A stretch of DNA of 64,000 nucleotides from Azospirillum lipoferum (GTDB taxonomy: Bacteria; Pseudomonadota; Alphaproteobacteria; Azospirillales; Azospirillaceae): contig NZ_JALJXJ010000012.1 in assembly GCF_024170005.1 (NCBI RefSeq), positions 62,001 to 126,000 of the forward strand. Reading direction: 5' to 3'. Both the position numbers and the translations under genes were made by a program. Below, one piece after another: positions 38,963 through 47,147 of the stretch (positions are counted from its first letter, which is position 1; the number at the start of each line of letters is the position of its first letter). Below the pieces are notes generated by a model. It saw only the letters and a program-made list of their open reading frames with translations. It was not told the origin of the DNA and did no database searches.

Positions 38963-39874
38963 TTACTGCGGACCCAGGGCTTCAATCAGGGCGCGCAGCT
39001 CCTCGACCTCGGCCGGCGTGCAGTCGACCAGCGGCGCGCGCACCGGGCCGGCGGGGCGGCCGACGACGGCGGCGCCCGCCTTGACGATGCTGACGGCATA
39101 GCCGGCCTTGCGGTTGCGGATCGCCAGATAGGGCAGGAAGAACTGATCGAGCAGCCGGTCGGTGGTGGCGGTGTCGCCCGACGCGACCGCCTGGTAGAAC
39201 TCCATCGCCGTGCGCGGGATGAAGTTGAAGACGGCCGACGAATAGACCGGAACGCCGATGGCGCGGTAGGCGGCGGCATAGACCTCGGCGGTCGGCAGGC
39301 CGCCCAGATAGCTGAAGCGGTCGCCCAGCTTGCGGCGGATGGTCGTCATCAGCTCGATGTCGCCCAGCCCATCCTTGAAGCCGATCAGGTTGGGGCAGCG
39401 CTCCGCGAGGCGGGCCAGACGGTCGGCGCCCAGCTTGCAGGTGGCGCGGTTGTAGATGATGACGCCGATGCCGACCGACTTGCAGATCGCCTCGACATGG
39501 GCGGCGACGCCGTCCTGATCGGCTTCGGTCAGGTAGTGCGGCAGCACCAGGATGCCGGCGGCTCCGGCCTTCTCGGCGGCCCGCGCCATTTCCACCGCGA
39601 TGCGGGTGGAATAGCCGACGCCGGCGATGATCGGCACCTCCTTGCCGCAGACCTCGACAGCCAGCGAGACGATGCTCTTGTGCTCATCGGGCGTCAGCGA
39701 GAAAAGCTCGCCGGTGCCGCCGGCGGCGAACAGGGCCGACGCGCCATAGGGCTTCAGCCATTCCAGGCGGCGGGCATAGCCGCCCGGCTCGAAGGTGCCG
39801 TCGGCGGTGAAATCGGTCAGCGGGAACGACAGAAGACCTTCGCTGACGATGGCCTTCAGGGCTTGCGGTTCCAT
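38963..39874 (-). CDS. kdgD: 5-dehydro-4-deoxyglucarate dehydratase (decarboxylating)
   Basis: A 303-residue class I aldolase-like lyase of the DapA superfamily. It carries GGTGELFSL, the tyrosine in [11 protein letters not shown] and the Schiff-base lysine in [10 protein letters not shown]. It converts the shared product of GudD and GarD to 2,5-dioxopentanoate, CO2 and water, the substrate of the dehydrogenase at 41177. The ATG at 39874 has GAGGA upstream; an ATG at 39883 would leave no spacer. It is the first gene of the minus-strand operon and has an operator-like 19-mer (40029-40047) about 155 bases upstream. Confidence 0.94.
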   Translation of the reverse strand: MEPQALKAIVSEGLLSFPLTDFTADGTFEPGGYARRLEWLKPYGASALFAAGGTGELFSLTPDEHKSIVSLAVEVCGKEVPIIAGVGYSTRIAVEMARAAEKAGAAGILVLPHYLTEADQDGVAAHVEAICKSVGIGVIIYNRATCKLGADRLARLAERCPNLIGFKDGLGDIELMTTIRRKLGDRFSYLGGLPTAEVYAAAYRAIGVPVYSSAVFNFIPRTAMEFYQAVASGDTATTDRLLDQFFLPYLAIRNRKAGYAVSIVKAGAAVVGRPAGPVRAPLVDCTPAEVEELRALIEALGPQ

Positions 39875-40028
39875 CGGGGGCATCCTCGGAAAACGGTGGA
39901 GACGATTCTGTGGAGGCTCGCAGAGGGGGCACTGCGGGCAAATGGCGGCTTGGGGCGCTGGTACGGGCCGGTCTTACGGCGATCCGTTCGACACCGGCCG
40001 CGTCCGATGACAGAACGACTACCATCAT

Positions 40029-40047
40029 ATCAGTCATCATACAAGTG
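40029..40047 (-). promoter_or_regulatory. Operator copy 1 for the GntR regulator (kdgD side)
   Basis: The 19-mer CACTTGTATGATGACTGAT (read on the minus strand) is identical to 41066-41084 read on the plus strand. Both face the start of an aldarate gene. Identity continues partly beyond the 19-mer. Two copies flanking a FadR-type GntR gene strongly suggest its binding site. Confidence 0.7.
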
Positions 40048-40117
40048 GTTTGATGCGCGTGGAGGCAATCCGTCATCCCACCAATCAGGAGGCGGCGAAA
40101 GCCGGCCCGGCAAAACA

Positions 40118-40153
40118 AAAGGGACGCGGCCGGCGGTGCGGCGACGTCCCTTT
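40118..40153 (-). terminator. Intrinsic terminator of the GntR gene
   Basis: On the minus strand AAAGGGACG pairs with CGTCCCTTT around an 18-base GC-rich loop, followed by TTGTTTTG. It lies 29 bases past the GntR stop codon and isolates that gene from kdgD. Confidence 0.75.
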
Positions 40154-40182
40154 GCAGCGTGGGGCAGGATTGGCGTGAAGGG

Positions 40183-40914
40183 TCAGCCCGTTGCGGCGGT
40201 CGCCTTGAAGTCGCCGCCGGCGCGCAGTCGGTCGCGGCTGCCGTTCAGATGCAGGCGGAGAGCGGCGCGGGCGTTTTCCGGATCCTGGCGCTCGATGGCG
40301 GAATAGATGGTCTGGTGCTCGTCATTGATGCGCCGCAGATATTGGCGGCGCGAATCGCCTTCCAGATGGCCGTAGCGCACGCGGGCGCGCGGGATCAGCA
40401 ACGATCCCAGATAGGAGAACAGGGCCAGGAAATGCTTGTTTCCGGTCGCCGCGGCAATGGCGCTGTGAAAAGCCAGATCGGCGTCGATGGAATCCTCGCC
40501 CGCCTCAATGGCGGCGGTCATCGTGTCCAGCGCCTCGCGCATGCGGGCCAGATGGCTGTCGTCGCGGCGGATGGCGGCGAGATAGGCGGCTTCCGATTCC
40601 AGGCTGATGCGGACTTCCAGCACGGAAATCGCCTCATTCACCGCCTCCAGCGTCGATTCCTCGATGCGGAAGGGCAGGATCGCGGCATCGCGCAGGACGA
40701 AGGCCCCCAGCCCCTGCCGGGTGGAGACCATGCCGACCGCCTTCAGATTGGCGATCGCCTCGCGTACCACGGTGCGGCTGACGCCGAATTCGTCGATCAG
40801 GTCTTGTTCACTGGGCAGCCGGTCGCCACTCTTGTACTGCCCGCCGGAAATCCGTTCGGCCAGGGCATCCACCAGTTGCTTCGCCAGCGGATCCCGGCGC
40901 CTGCGCGCTGTCAT
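40183..40914 (-). CDS. FadR-subfamily GntR regulator of aldarate use
   Basis: A 243-residue GntR protein. The winged helix (residues 8-75, with GDRLPSEQDLIDEFGVSRTVVREAI) is followed by an all-helical FCD effector domain (about 95-230, with DLAFHSAIAAATGN carrying a metal-binding His). FCD regulators of sugar-acid genes are usually repressors released by the acid. The ATG at 40914 has GAGGA upstream. The gene lies between the kdgD operon and the divergent dehydrogenase gene and is flanked by two copies of a 19-mer operator candidate, so it probably controls both. Confidence 0.92.
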   Translation of the reverse strand: MTARRRRDPLAKQLVDALAERISGGQYKSGDRLPSEQDLIDEFGVSRTVVREAIANLKAVGMVSTRQGLGAFVLRDAAILPFRIEESTLEAVNEAISVLEVRISLESEAAYLAAIRRDDSHLARMREALDTMTAAIEAGEDSIDADLAFHSAIAAATGNKHFLALFSYLGSLLIPRARVRYGHLEGDSRRQYLRRINDEHQTIYSAIERQDPENARAALRLHLNGSRDRLRAGGDFKATAATG

Positions 40915-41065
40915 CACCATCCTCACCCAAACCCGGCTCCGGGACGGACCGCCCGTCACCACTCCATGTCCAGAGTTAACACCCCCAAAACCTATACGAC
41001 AATAGACAAGCCGGCTTGCCAGCCCGTGGAGAGACGATGCATTGGGGGGCCGCACTGCACCGGTT

Positions 41066-41093
41066 CACTTGTATGATGACTGATGTCATGATA
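41066..41093 (+). promoter_or_regulatory. Operator copy 2 for the GntR regulator (dehydrogenase side)
   Basis: The 19-mer at 41066-41084 is the exact reverse complement of 40029-40047. Here the site continues as GTCATGAT, giving an inner dyad ATGAC-TGAT-GTCAT. It lies about 93 bases before the dehydrogenase start codon and about 150 bases upstream of the GntR gene, so it could also mediate autoregulation. Confidence 0.7.
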
Positions 41094-41176
41094 GATCCCC
41101 TCTCCAACAATGGACCGGCCGCTCTTGTCGGCGGGCGCCCCTCCCCCGGTGCCCCGCTCTTGAAGGAGATTCCAAG

Positions 41177-42757
41177 ATGACCATCACCGGCGAGATGCTG
41201 ATCGGTGCGACCGCCCACCGCGGCAGCCAGGGCGAGTTCCGCGCCTTCGACCCCGCCACCGGCGAGGCGCTGGAGCCCGTCTTCGGCGGCGGCGGTGCCG
41301 CCGAGGTCGAGCGCGCCTGCGCGCTGGCCTGGGCCGCCTTCGACGCTTTCCGCGAAACCGGCCTGGAGCAGCGCGCCGCCTTCCTGGAGACGGTCGCCCA
41401 GAACATCCTCGACATCGGCGACGACCTGATCACCCGTGCCATGGCTGAAACCGGCCTGCCGCGCGCCCGGCTGGAGGGCGAGCGCGGCCGCACCGTCGGC
41501 CAGCTCCGCCTGTTCGCCCAGGTCGTACGCGAGGGAAGCTGGATCGAGGCCCGCATCGACCCGGCCATGCCCGCACGCACGCCGCTGCCGCGTGCCGACC
41601 TGCGCCAGCGCCATATCCCGCTGGGGCCGGTCGCGGTGTTCGGCGCCTCCAACTTCCCGCTCGCCTTCTCGGTGGCCGGCGGCGACACCGCGTCGGCCTT
41701 CGCCGCCGGCTGTCCGGTGGTGGTGAAGGGCCATGGCGCCCATCCCGGCACTTCGGAGCTGGTCGGCCGCGCCGTCCAGGCGGCGGTCGCCTCCTGCGGG
41801 TTGCCGGAGGGCGTCTTCTCCCTGCTGTTCGGCACCGGTAACGAAATCGGTACCGCTCTGGTCGCCGACCCGCGGATCAAGGCGGTCGGCTTCACCGGCT
41901 CGCGTGGCGGCGGTCTGGCGCTGATGGGGGTGGCGGCCAAGCGGCCGGAGCCGATCCCGGTCTATGCCGAGATGAGCAGCATCAACCCGGTCTTCCTGAT
42001 GCCGGCGGCGCTCGCCTCGCGGGCCGAGGCGCTGGGCAAGGGCTTCGTCGCGTCGCTGACCATGGGCGCCGGGCAGTTCTGCACCAATCCCGGCATCCTG
42101 CTGGCGGTGGATAGCCCGGACCTCGACCGCTTCGTCGCGGCGGCGGTGGAGGCACTCGGCGGCAGCGCGGCCTCGACCATGCTGACCTCGGGCATCCATG
42201 CTGCCTACGATTCCGGTGTCGCCAAGCTGGCCGGCAGCGGCGCGGTGACGACGCTGGCGCGCGGTCTGGCCTGCAGCGGGCCGAACCAGGCGCAGGCGGC
42301 CTTCTTCACCGCGACGGCGGAGGCCTTCCTGGCCGATACGGAGTTGCAGGAGGAGGTGTTCGGCGCCGCCTCGCTGCTGATCCGCTGCCCGGACGTGGCG
42401 GCGATGGTGGCGGTGGCCGAGCGTCTGGAAGGGCAGCTGACGGCGACCTTGCAGATGGATGCGGCGGACAAGGAGGCGGTGGCGGGTCTGATCCCGACGC
42501 TGGAGCGCAAGGCCGGCCGCATCCTGGCGAACGGCTGGCCGACGGGGGTGGAGGTCTGCCACGCGATGGTGCATGGCGGCCCGTTCCCGGCGACGTCGGA
42601 CCCGCGCAGCACCTCGGTCGGCACGCTGGCGATCCGCCGCTTCCTACGCCCGGTCTGCTATCAGGATCTGCCTGCCGAGCTGCTGCCGGAAGCCCTGCGC
42701 GACGGCAACCCGCTCGGGCTGTGGCGCCGGGTCGATGGGGAGCTGGGGCGCAGCTGA
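41177..42757 (+). CDS. Alpha-ketoglutarate semialdehyde (2,5-dioxopentanoate) dehydrogenase
   Basis: A 526-residue aldehyde dehydrogenase of the KGSADH branch, longer than most ALDHs as is typical. The catalytic nucleophile is Cys302 ([10 protein letters not shown]) and the general base Glu265 ([10 protein letters not shown]); cofactor motifs include [11 protein letters not shown] and GFTGSRGGG. It oxidises 2,5-dioxopentanoate from KdgD to 2-oxoglutarate with NAD(P)+. A ribosome site (AAGGAG) precedes the ATG. It is transcribed divergently from the GntR gene and shares its operator sequence with kdgD, so its product completes the hexarate pathway. Confidence 0.93.
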   Translation: MTITGEMLIGATAHRGSQGEFRAFDPATGEALEPVFGGGGAAEVERACALAWAAFDAFRETGLEQRAAFLETVAQNILDIGDDLITRAMAETGLPRARLEGERGRTVGQLRLFAQVVREGSWIEARIDPAMPARTPLPRADLRQRHIPLGPVAVFGASNFPLAFSVAGGDTASAFAAGCPVVVKGHGAHPGTSELVGRAVQAAVASCGLPEGVFSLLFGTGNEIGTALVADPRIKAVGFTGSRGGGLALMGVAAKRPEPIPVYAEMSSINPVFLMPAALASRAEALGKGFVASLTMGAGQFCTNPGILLAVDSPDLDRFVAAAVEALGGSAASTMLTSGIHAAYDSGVAKLAGSGAVTTLARGLACSGPNQAQAAFFTATAEAFLADTELQEEVFGAASLLIRCPDVAAMVAVAERLEGQLTATLQMDAADKEAVAGLIPTLERKAGRILANGWPTGVEVCHAMVHGGPFPATSDPRSTSVGTLAIRRFLRPVCYQDLPAELLPEALRDGNPLGLWRRVDGELGRS

Positions 42758-42764
42758 TCCATTG

Positions 42765-42795
42765 GTGGGGCGGGGAGCCTCAGCCCCTGCCCCAC
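42765..42795. terminator. Bidirectional hairpin between convergent genes
   Basis: GTGGGGCGGGG (42765-42775) pairs with CCCCTGCCCCAC (42784-42795), with a single bulged T, between the convergent dehydrogenase and tcuB; it covers the tcuB stop codon. Strong stem but no T-run. Confidence 0.5.
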
Positions 42796-43916
42796 TCCTT
42801 GCACTGCCGTTCCATCGCCGCCCGCAGCAGGGCGGCGAAGCGGAAGGGCGCATGCAGGAACTTGCTGTAGGGCAGCGTCGCGAACCAGCCGAGGACGAGG
42901 CCAAGATGGACCAGAAGCAGTGGTCCCATCGCCGCCGTCTCGCGCAGGGCCAGCAGCCCCAGACCGCTGGCCGCCACCAGGAAGAGCAGCGCCAGCAAAG
43001 AGCAATCGGCACCGGTCAGGCTCCGTGCCACCGGTCCGGGATCAGCGCGCAGCTTCAGCAGGGCCAGCCCGGCGGCGCCTATCAGCATTCCGGCTCCCCC
43101 TATGCCACCGAGCAGGACCGGCAGGCTCAGCAGCGGATAGGGCGCCTGCCAGCCAAGCCGGTGGTGGTAGATGGTCGCCGCGCCGGTAGAGGCGAAGCAG
43201 AGCACCACCCCATAGAACAGGGCGTGGTGGAAGCGACGTCGCGCCTGGGAGAAGCGTTCGTCCCGGTCGTTGCAGCCGGCTCCTCCCCCGCCGAGATTGC
43301 GCAGGGTGGCGGCGTCGCACAGGGCATCGCGCAGAGCCGGCAGGAAGGCCACGCCGGCCGGCACCGGTCCCATGCCACGCCAGAAGGATGCGACGCTGAA
43401 GCCGACGGCGAGCAGCGACCACAGCATCACGGCGCCGGCCACCCCGGCGATGGCCCCCCACGGCACCAGCCGGTAGAACGCACCCGGCCCCGAATGCCGT
43501 CCGAACAGCACATCCGGCGGGATCCAGATCAGGGCCGGCATTCCCACGAGCATTACCGCCGACAGGGCGACGGCAGCCACGACGGCAACCGCAGGCCACC
43601 CGGCATAAGGCAATCGTCCCCTGAACGGCGGCGGCCAGACATGGTCGCGGTAGGTCTGCTGCCTGACCAGACTGAGGCTTTTCGGCAGGTTCAGGTCGAA
43701 AGCGTGCGGCGGTGCATACTGGCACGCATGGTAGCAGGACCGGCAGTTGTGGCAGAGATTGGACAGGAAGGTGAGATCCGCCACCGAAATCAGCCGTCGC
43801 ATCTTCAGCGCCCGGAAAACCGTGCAATAGCCGTCGCAGAACTGGCAGGCATTGCAGATGTCCAGCGCCCGGCGCGCGTCCGCTGCGCTCTGCTGTGTAT
43901 CGTCAGTGCAGGGCAT
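42780..43916 (-). CDS. tcuB: Tricarballylate/citrate utilisation 4Fe-4S membrane protein
   Basis: A 378-residue electron-transfer protein. The N-terminal soluble part holds two ferredoxin-like cysteine groups (CNACQFCDGYC and CHNCRSCYHACQ), and the rest contains about six membrane segments with haem-ligand-like histidines (RRRFHHALFYG). TcuB reoxidises the flavin of TcuA and passes electrons to the quinone pool. The start at 43916 lies inside the end of tcuA (14-base overlap) with GGAGG upstream, so the two are translationally coupled. CobZ-type proteins in cobalamin synthesis are fused relatives, but no cob genes are nearby. Confidence 0.9.
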   Translation of the reverse strand: MPCTDDTQQSAADARRALDICNACQFCDGYCTVFRALKMRRLISVADLTFLSNLCHNCRSCYHACQYAPPHAFDLNLPKSLSLVRQQTYRDHVWPPPFRGRLPYAGWPAVAVVAAVALSAVMLVGMPALIWIPPDVLFGRHSGPGAFYRLVPWGAIAGVAGAVMLWSLLAVGFSVASFWRGMGPVPAGVAFLPALRDALCDAATLRNLGGGGAGCNDRDERFSQARRRFHHALFYGVVLCFASTGAATIYHHRLGWQAPYPLLSLPVLLGGIGGAGMLIGAAGLALLKLRADPGPVARSLTGADCSLLALLFLVAASGLGLLALRETAAMGPLLLVHLGLVLGWFATLPYSKFLHAPFRFAALLRAAMERQCKEWGRG

Positions 43917-45261
43917 GGGCCGCCGCCTCCAGGCCGGCGATGCGTCCGAACACCGCGCCGATGGCCATCGCACTACCGGCCAGATAGCCCGAACCCAGGA
44001 TGTTGGGCGCCATGACGACTCCCGCGGCATAGACCCCATCGAAGGCACTGCCGTCCCGCCGCAGCACCCGCGCCCGTCCATCGATCCGCACCCCCAGGCA
44101 GGTGGAGGTGACGCCGACCCGAACCGGATAGGCGCCGAAGGGCGGAACCGCGATCGGCACGGCGAGTTGCGTCTTCGGCGGATGGATCCCCGCCGTCGCA
44201 TCCCCGCCGGTGATCGCGGCATTGAAGGCGGTCACCGTGGCCTCCAATGCCGGCGAAGCGATGCCCAACACCGATGCCAGTTCGCCGACGCCATCCGCCC
44301 GGATCGCCGGGAAGATGGAGGGCCGGAACCGCTCCCCGATCACCGCATCGAAGATCGAAAAGGCGATGGCGCCGGGACAGCGGGCGACCAGTTCTCCCCA
44401 GGCCGTGTAACGCTTGGAGCCGACTACCGCCCCTTCGTCGGCGAAACGCCGGCCGACGCGGTCCACGACGATGCCCTGGACGATGCCGTCCAGCCGGGTG
44501 ACGATGCCGCCGTCAAACTGAGGCGCCCGTCCGTCGACCGCAACCATATGGCAGCGGTTGGCGGCACCCACCGGCTCCGCCCCGTCCCCAAGCAGCGCCT
44601 TCAGCGGGATGCCGGTCGCGTGTGGGGTGCCACGGATCGTGAAGCCGTCGGCGCCCCCGCCCCACTGCTGCCGCATCCAGCCGGGATTGGCCTGGAATCC
44701 GCCCGAGGCGACGACGAGCGCCCGCGTCCGGATCGTGAGGTTCGGCTCGCCGACGGTGACGGCTGGCGCCCCGTCCCGCAGATGCAGGGCACGGACGGTG
44801 CTGTCATAGCGGATGATGACGCCCAACCGCCCGGCGGTGTCGTAGAGCGCATTCACCAGCGCTTTTCCCCCGCCCAGGAAGAAGGCCGTCTTGCGGGAAT
44901 GGGGCAGAACCTCGTCGGTGCCGCTGTGGAACCGTACACCGTTGCCGGCCAGCCAATCGACGATGTCGGCGCTGGCATCGACGAACAGGGCCGTCAGCCC
45001 GTCATCGGCGGCCCCGGCCACGCGCCGCAGGTCCGAACGGTAATCGTCAGCCGGATAGCGCCCCCGTATCCACGGAGTCGGTGCGTCATGCATGACCCGC
45101 ATGTTGCGGGAGTGGCGGGCGTTCCCGCCGCGCAGCGCCTTGGTTGCGGCCTCCAGCAGCAGAACGGATGCCCCCGCCCTTCGGGCCGCAATGGCAGCGC
45201 AGAGTGCGGCATTGCCGCCACCCACCACCAAGACGTCGCAGTCGCAGGAAACACGGGTCAT
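43903..45261 (-). CDS. tcuA: FAD-dependent tricarballylate dehydrogenase
   Basis: A 452-residue flavoprotein of the succinate dehydrogenase/fumarate reductase flavoprotein family. It opens with the dinucleotide-binding VLVVGGGNAALCAA and later has VASGGFQANPGW and the C-terminal AGVVMAPNILGSGYLAGSAMAIGAVFGR. It oxidises tricarballylate to cis-aconitate in Salmonella. The start at 45261 has only a weak ribosome site; the frame extends to 45345 without a better one. Neither the transporter TcuC nor the regulator TcuR lies next to it, which leaves the substrate less certain. It is divergent from the ebo cluster across 254 bases. Confidence 0.88.
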   Translation of the reverse strand: MTRVSCDCDVLVVGGGNAALCAAIAARRAGASVLLLEAATKALRGGNARHSRNMRVMHDAPTPWIRGRYPADDYRSDLRRVAGAADDGLTALFVDASADIVDWLAGNGVRFHSGTDEVLPHSRKTAFFLGGGKALVNALYDTAGRLGVIIRYDSTVRALHLRDGAPAVTVGEPNLTIRTRALVVASGGFQANPGWMRQQWGGGADGFTIRGTPHATGIPLKALLGDGAEPVGAANRCHMVAVDGRAPQFDGGIVTRLDGIVQGIVVDRVGRRFADEGAVVGSKRYTAWGELVARCPGAIAFSIFDAVIGERFRPSIFPAIRADGVGELASVLGIASPALEATVTAFNAAITGGDATAGIHPPKTQLAVPIAVPPFGAYPVRVGVTSTCLGVRIDGRARVLRRDGSAFDGVYAAGVVMAPNILGSGYLAGSAMAIGAVFGRIAGLEAAAHALH

Positions 45262-45390
45262 CGATCTGTCGCAGCGGAAGACGGTCCGTCCCCCCGGTCT
45301 GCCGGACGAAGCCTGGAAAGCCATGGCTTTAGCGCCAGACGGCATGGTCAGGGAAGAGCCGGTACCTGCGACACAGCGCAGCGCCCGTCG

Positions 45391-45417
45391 CAGTATGCAT
45401 CACCGGTTGACATACTG
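45391..45417. promoter_or_regulatory. Inverted repeat over a -35 element before the ebo cluster
   Basis: CAGTATG (45391-45397) and CATACTG (45411-45417) form a perfect inverted repeat with a 13-base spacer, centre-to-centre two helical turns. The right arm overlaps TTGACA (45407-45412), a consensus -35, about 100 bases upstream of eboA. The layout fits a repressor operator for the ebo promoter in the 254-base tcuA/eboA divergent gap. Confidence 0.5.
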
Positions 45418-45515
45418 TTGTTTCTTGCATCCCATAAGGGTTGTGCTGAGGCAGCGTTCGCACCTGCGCTTGCGCATCGAGTCGACGCAACGTCGCAATA
45501 CAGGAGCCGGCAACC

Positions 45516-46202
45516 ATGGTGGTCGTGGCGTATGGAGCAGCGGCAGGCGAAGAGGGCTGCGATCCGACGATGCTGCCGGCGGTCAGCCCCGAAGCGGTGC
45601 CAAGCATCCTGGCCGCCCTGATCGCGGGGATTGACCCCGAGGCCGCGGTCTGGCTCACCACGGCGGTCGCCGCCCCGCCCCTGCCCGGCACACCGGAGTT
45701 CATGCGCCTGTTCGCCATTGCCGGCCGCAAGCTGGGCGGCACGGCGCCACGAGGCTGGCCGCCCTCCCGAATTGCGCGCGCAGCCCTGCTCGCCACATCG
45801 GTCCGTGCGGCGGGGGCGGAGGCGCCGGCCCGGCTGGTCACCGCCTTCCGCCGGTCCGACAATGCCGAACGGGCGGCGATCCTCCAGTCCTTGATGCTGC
45901 TGCCCGATCCTGCCCGCTTTGCCGATCTTGCCGCCGATGCCTGCCGGTCCAGCGTGCAGCCGGTGTTCGAGGCGATTGCCTGCGACAACCGCTTTCCCGC
46001 CACCCATTTCGCCGAACCGGTCTTCAACCAGATGGTGCTGAAGGCGGTGTTCACCGGCGCACCGCTGGCCCGCGTCGCCGGGCTGGCGGAGCGGGCCAGC
46101 GCCGGGCTTCGCCGCATGGCCGCCGATTTCCGCGACGAACGGCGGGCATCCGGCCGTCCGGTGCCGGCCGACCTCGATTTCCTCCTCGACCCGGGAAGCT
46201 GA
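45516..46202 (+). CDS. eboA: EboA-domain protein
   Basis: A 228-residue, alanine-rich, all-helical protein with no signal peptide or membrane segment. It resembles EboA through its helical-repeat character and features such as CDNRFPATHFAEPVFNQMVLKAVF. EboA has no known biochemical activity. The ATG has AGGAG nine bases upstream. It is the first of six co-directional ebo genes (A-B-F-D-E-C, 45516-51797), with eboB beginning four bases after its stop. The assignment leans strongly on the neighbours. Confidence 0.85.
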   Translation: MVVVAYGAAAGEEGCDPTMLPAVSPEAVPSILAALIAGIDPEAAVWLTTAVAAPPLPGTPEFMRLFAIAGRKLGGTAPRGWPPSRIARAALLATSVRAAGAEAPARLVTAFRRSDNAERAAILQSLMLLPDPARFADLAADACRSSVQPVFEAIACDNRFPATHFAEPVFNQMVLKAVFTGAPLARVAGLAERASAGLRRMAADFRDERRASGRPVPADLDFLLDPGS

Positions 46203-46206
46203 CGCT

Positions 46207-47142
46207 ATGAGATTGTTCGATCCCCACATCCACATGACGTCGCGCACCACCGACGATTATGCCGCCATGCGCCGGGCCGGCATCGTCGCGGTGACCGAGC
46301 CTGCCTTCTGGCTCGGCCAGCCGCGCACCCACGTCGGCAGTTTCGAGGATTACTTCCTGTCGCTGATCGGCTGGGAGCGCTTCCGCGCCAGCCAGTTCGG
46401 CATCCGCCATTTCTGCACGCTGGGCCTGAATCCGAAGGAGGCCAACACCCCCGACATCGTCGGCGGCGTGCTGGATCTGGTGGACCTCTATCTGGAGAAG
46501 GAAGGCGTCGTCGCGGTGGGCGAGATCGGCTATGACGACATGAGCCGGGCGGAGGACGATATCCTCGCCCGGCAGGTCGAAATGGCGAAGAGCCACGGCC
46601 TGCCGGTGATGATCCACACGCCGCACCGCGACAAGAAGGCCGGCACCCGCCGCACGCTGGATCTGCTGCGCGAGGCCGGCATGCCGCCGCACCTCGTGCT
46701 GATCGACCACAACAACGAACAGACGCTGGAAATGGTGCTGGAGAGCGGCTGCTGGGCCGGCCACACCATCTATCCCGGCAGCAAGATGGACGAACCGCGC
46801 ATGGTCGGGCTGGTCCAGGCCTTCGGACCGGAGCGGATCATGGTCAACAGCTCCGCCGACTGGGGGATCAGCGACCCGCTGAAGGTGCCGAAGACCGCGC
46901 AGGCGATGCGTGACGCCGGGATCACGGACGAGGCCATCGAAACCATCGTCTGGCGCAACCCCATCGCCTTCTACGCCCAGAGCGGACGGCTCGATCCGGC
47001 CGAGCTGGAAATCCCGCTGCCGGTCGACCAGCGCCTGCTGTTCGAAGGCAACACCGTCCTGCGCGGCCAGACACCGATGGTCGAGACACCGACGGTCGAG
47101 ACCCCGACCGTCGAGAGGGCGGTTGTGGAAGCGGACGACTGA
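46207..47142 (+). CDS. eboB: EboB, TatD-like metal-dependent hydrolase
   Basis: A 311-residue TIM-barrel amidohydrolase of the TatD superfamily. The N-terminal metal motif HxH is in LFDPHIHMTSR; other candidate ligands are VGEIGYDD, VMIHTPHRDKK, LIDHNNEQ and NSSADWGISD. In the ebo system its substrate is unknown. The C-terminus holds a three-fold repeat PMVET-PTVET-PTVER encoded by three 15-base near-repeats at 47074-47118, likely a disordered tail. GGGAAG before the ATG serves as ribosome site. Confidence 0.88.
   Translation: MRLFDPHIHMTSRTTDDYAAMRRAGIVAVTEPAFWLGQPRTHVGSFEDYFLSLIGWERFRASQFGIRHFCTLGLNPKEANTPDIVGGVLDLVDLYLEKEGVVAVGEIGYDDMSRAEDDILARQVEMAKSHGLPVMIHTPHRDKKAGTRRTLDLLREAGMPPHLVLIDHNNEQTLEMVLESGCWAGHTIYPGSKMDEPRMVGLVQAFGPERIMVNSSADWGISDPLKVPKTAQAMRDAGITDEAIETIVWRNPIAFYAQSGRLDPAELEIPLPVDQRLLFEGNTVLRGQTPMVETPTVETPTVERAVVEADD
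47074..47118 (+). repeat. Three 15-base tandem repeats in the eboB tail
   Basis: Units start at 47074, 47089 and 47104 (CCGATGGTCGAGACA and two close variants). They stay in frame and encode PMVET-PTVET-PTVER. Such in-frame repeats can change copy number by slippage. Confidence 0.7.
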
Positions 47143-47147
47143 CGGCG

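Larger units (their letters stand above)
39875..40182. promoter_or_regulatory. Promoter region of the aldarate operon
   Basis: A 308-base gap that contains, from kdgD outward, GC-rich leader, the operator-like sequence at 40029-40047 and the terminator of the GntR gene (40118-40153). No convincing coding frame is present. Confidence 0.6.
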
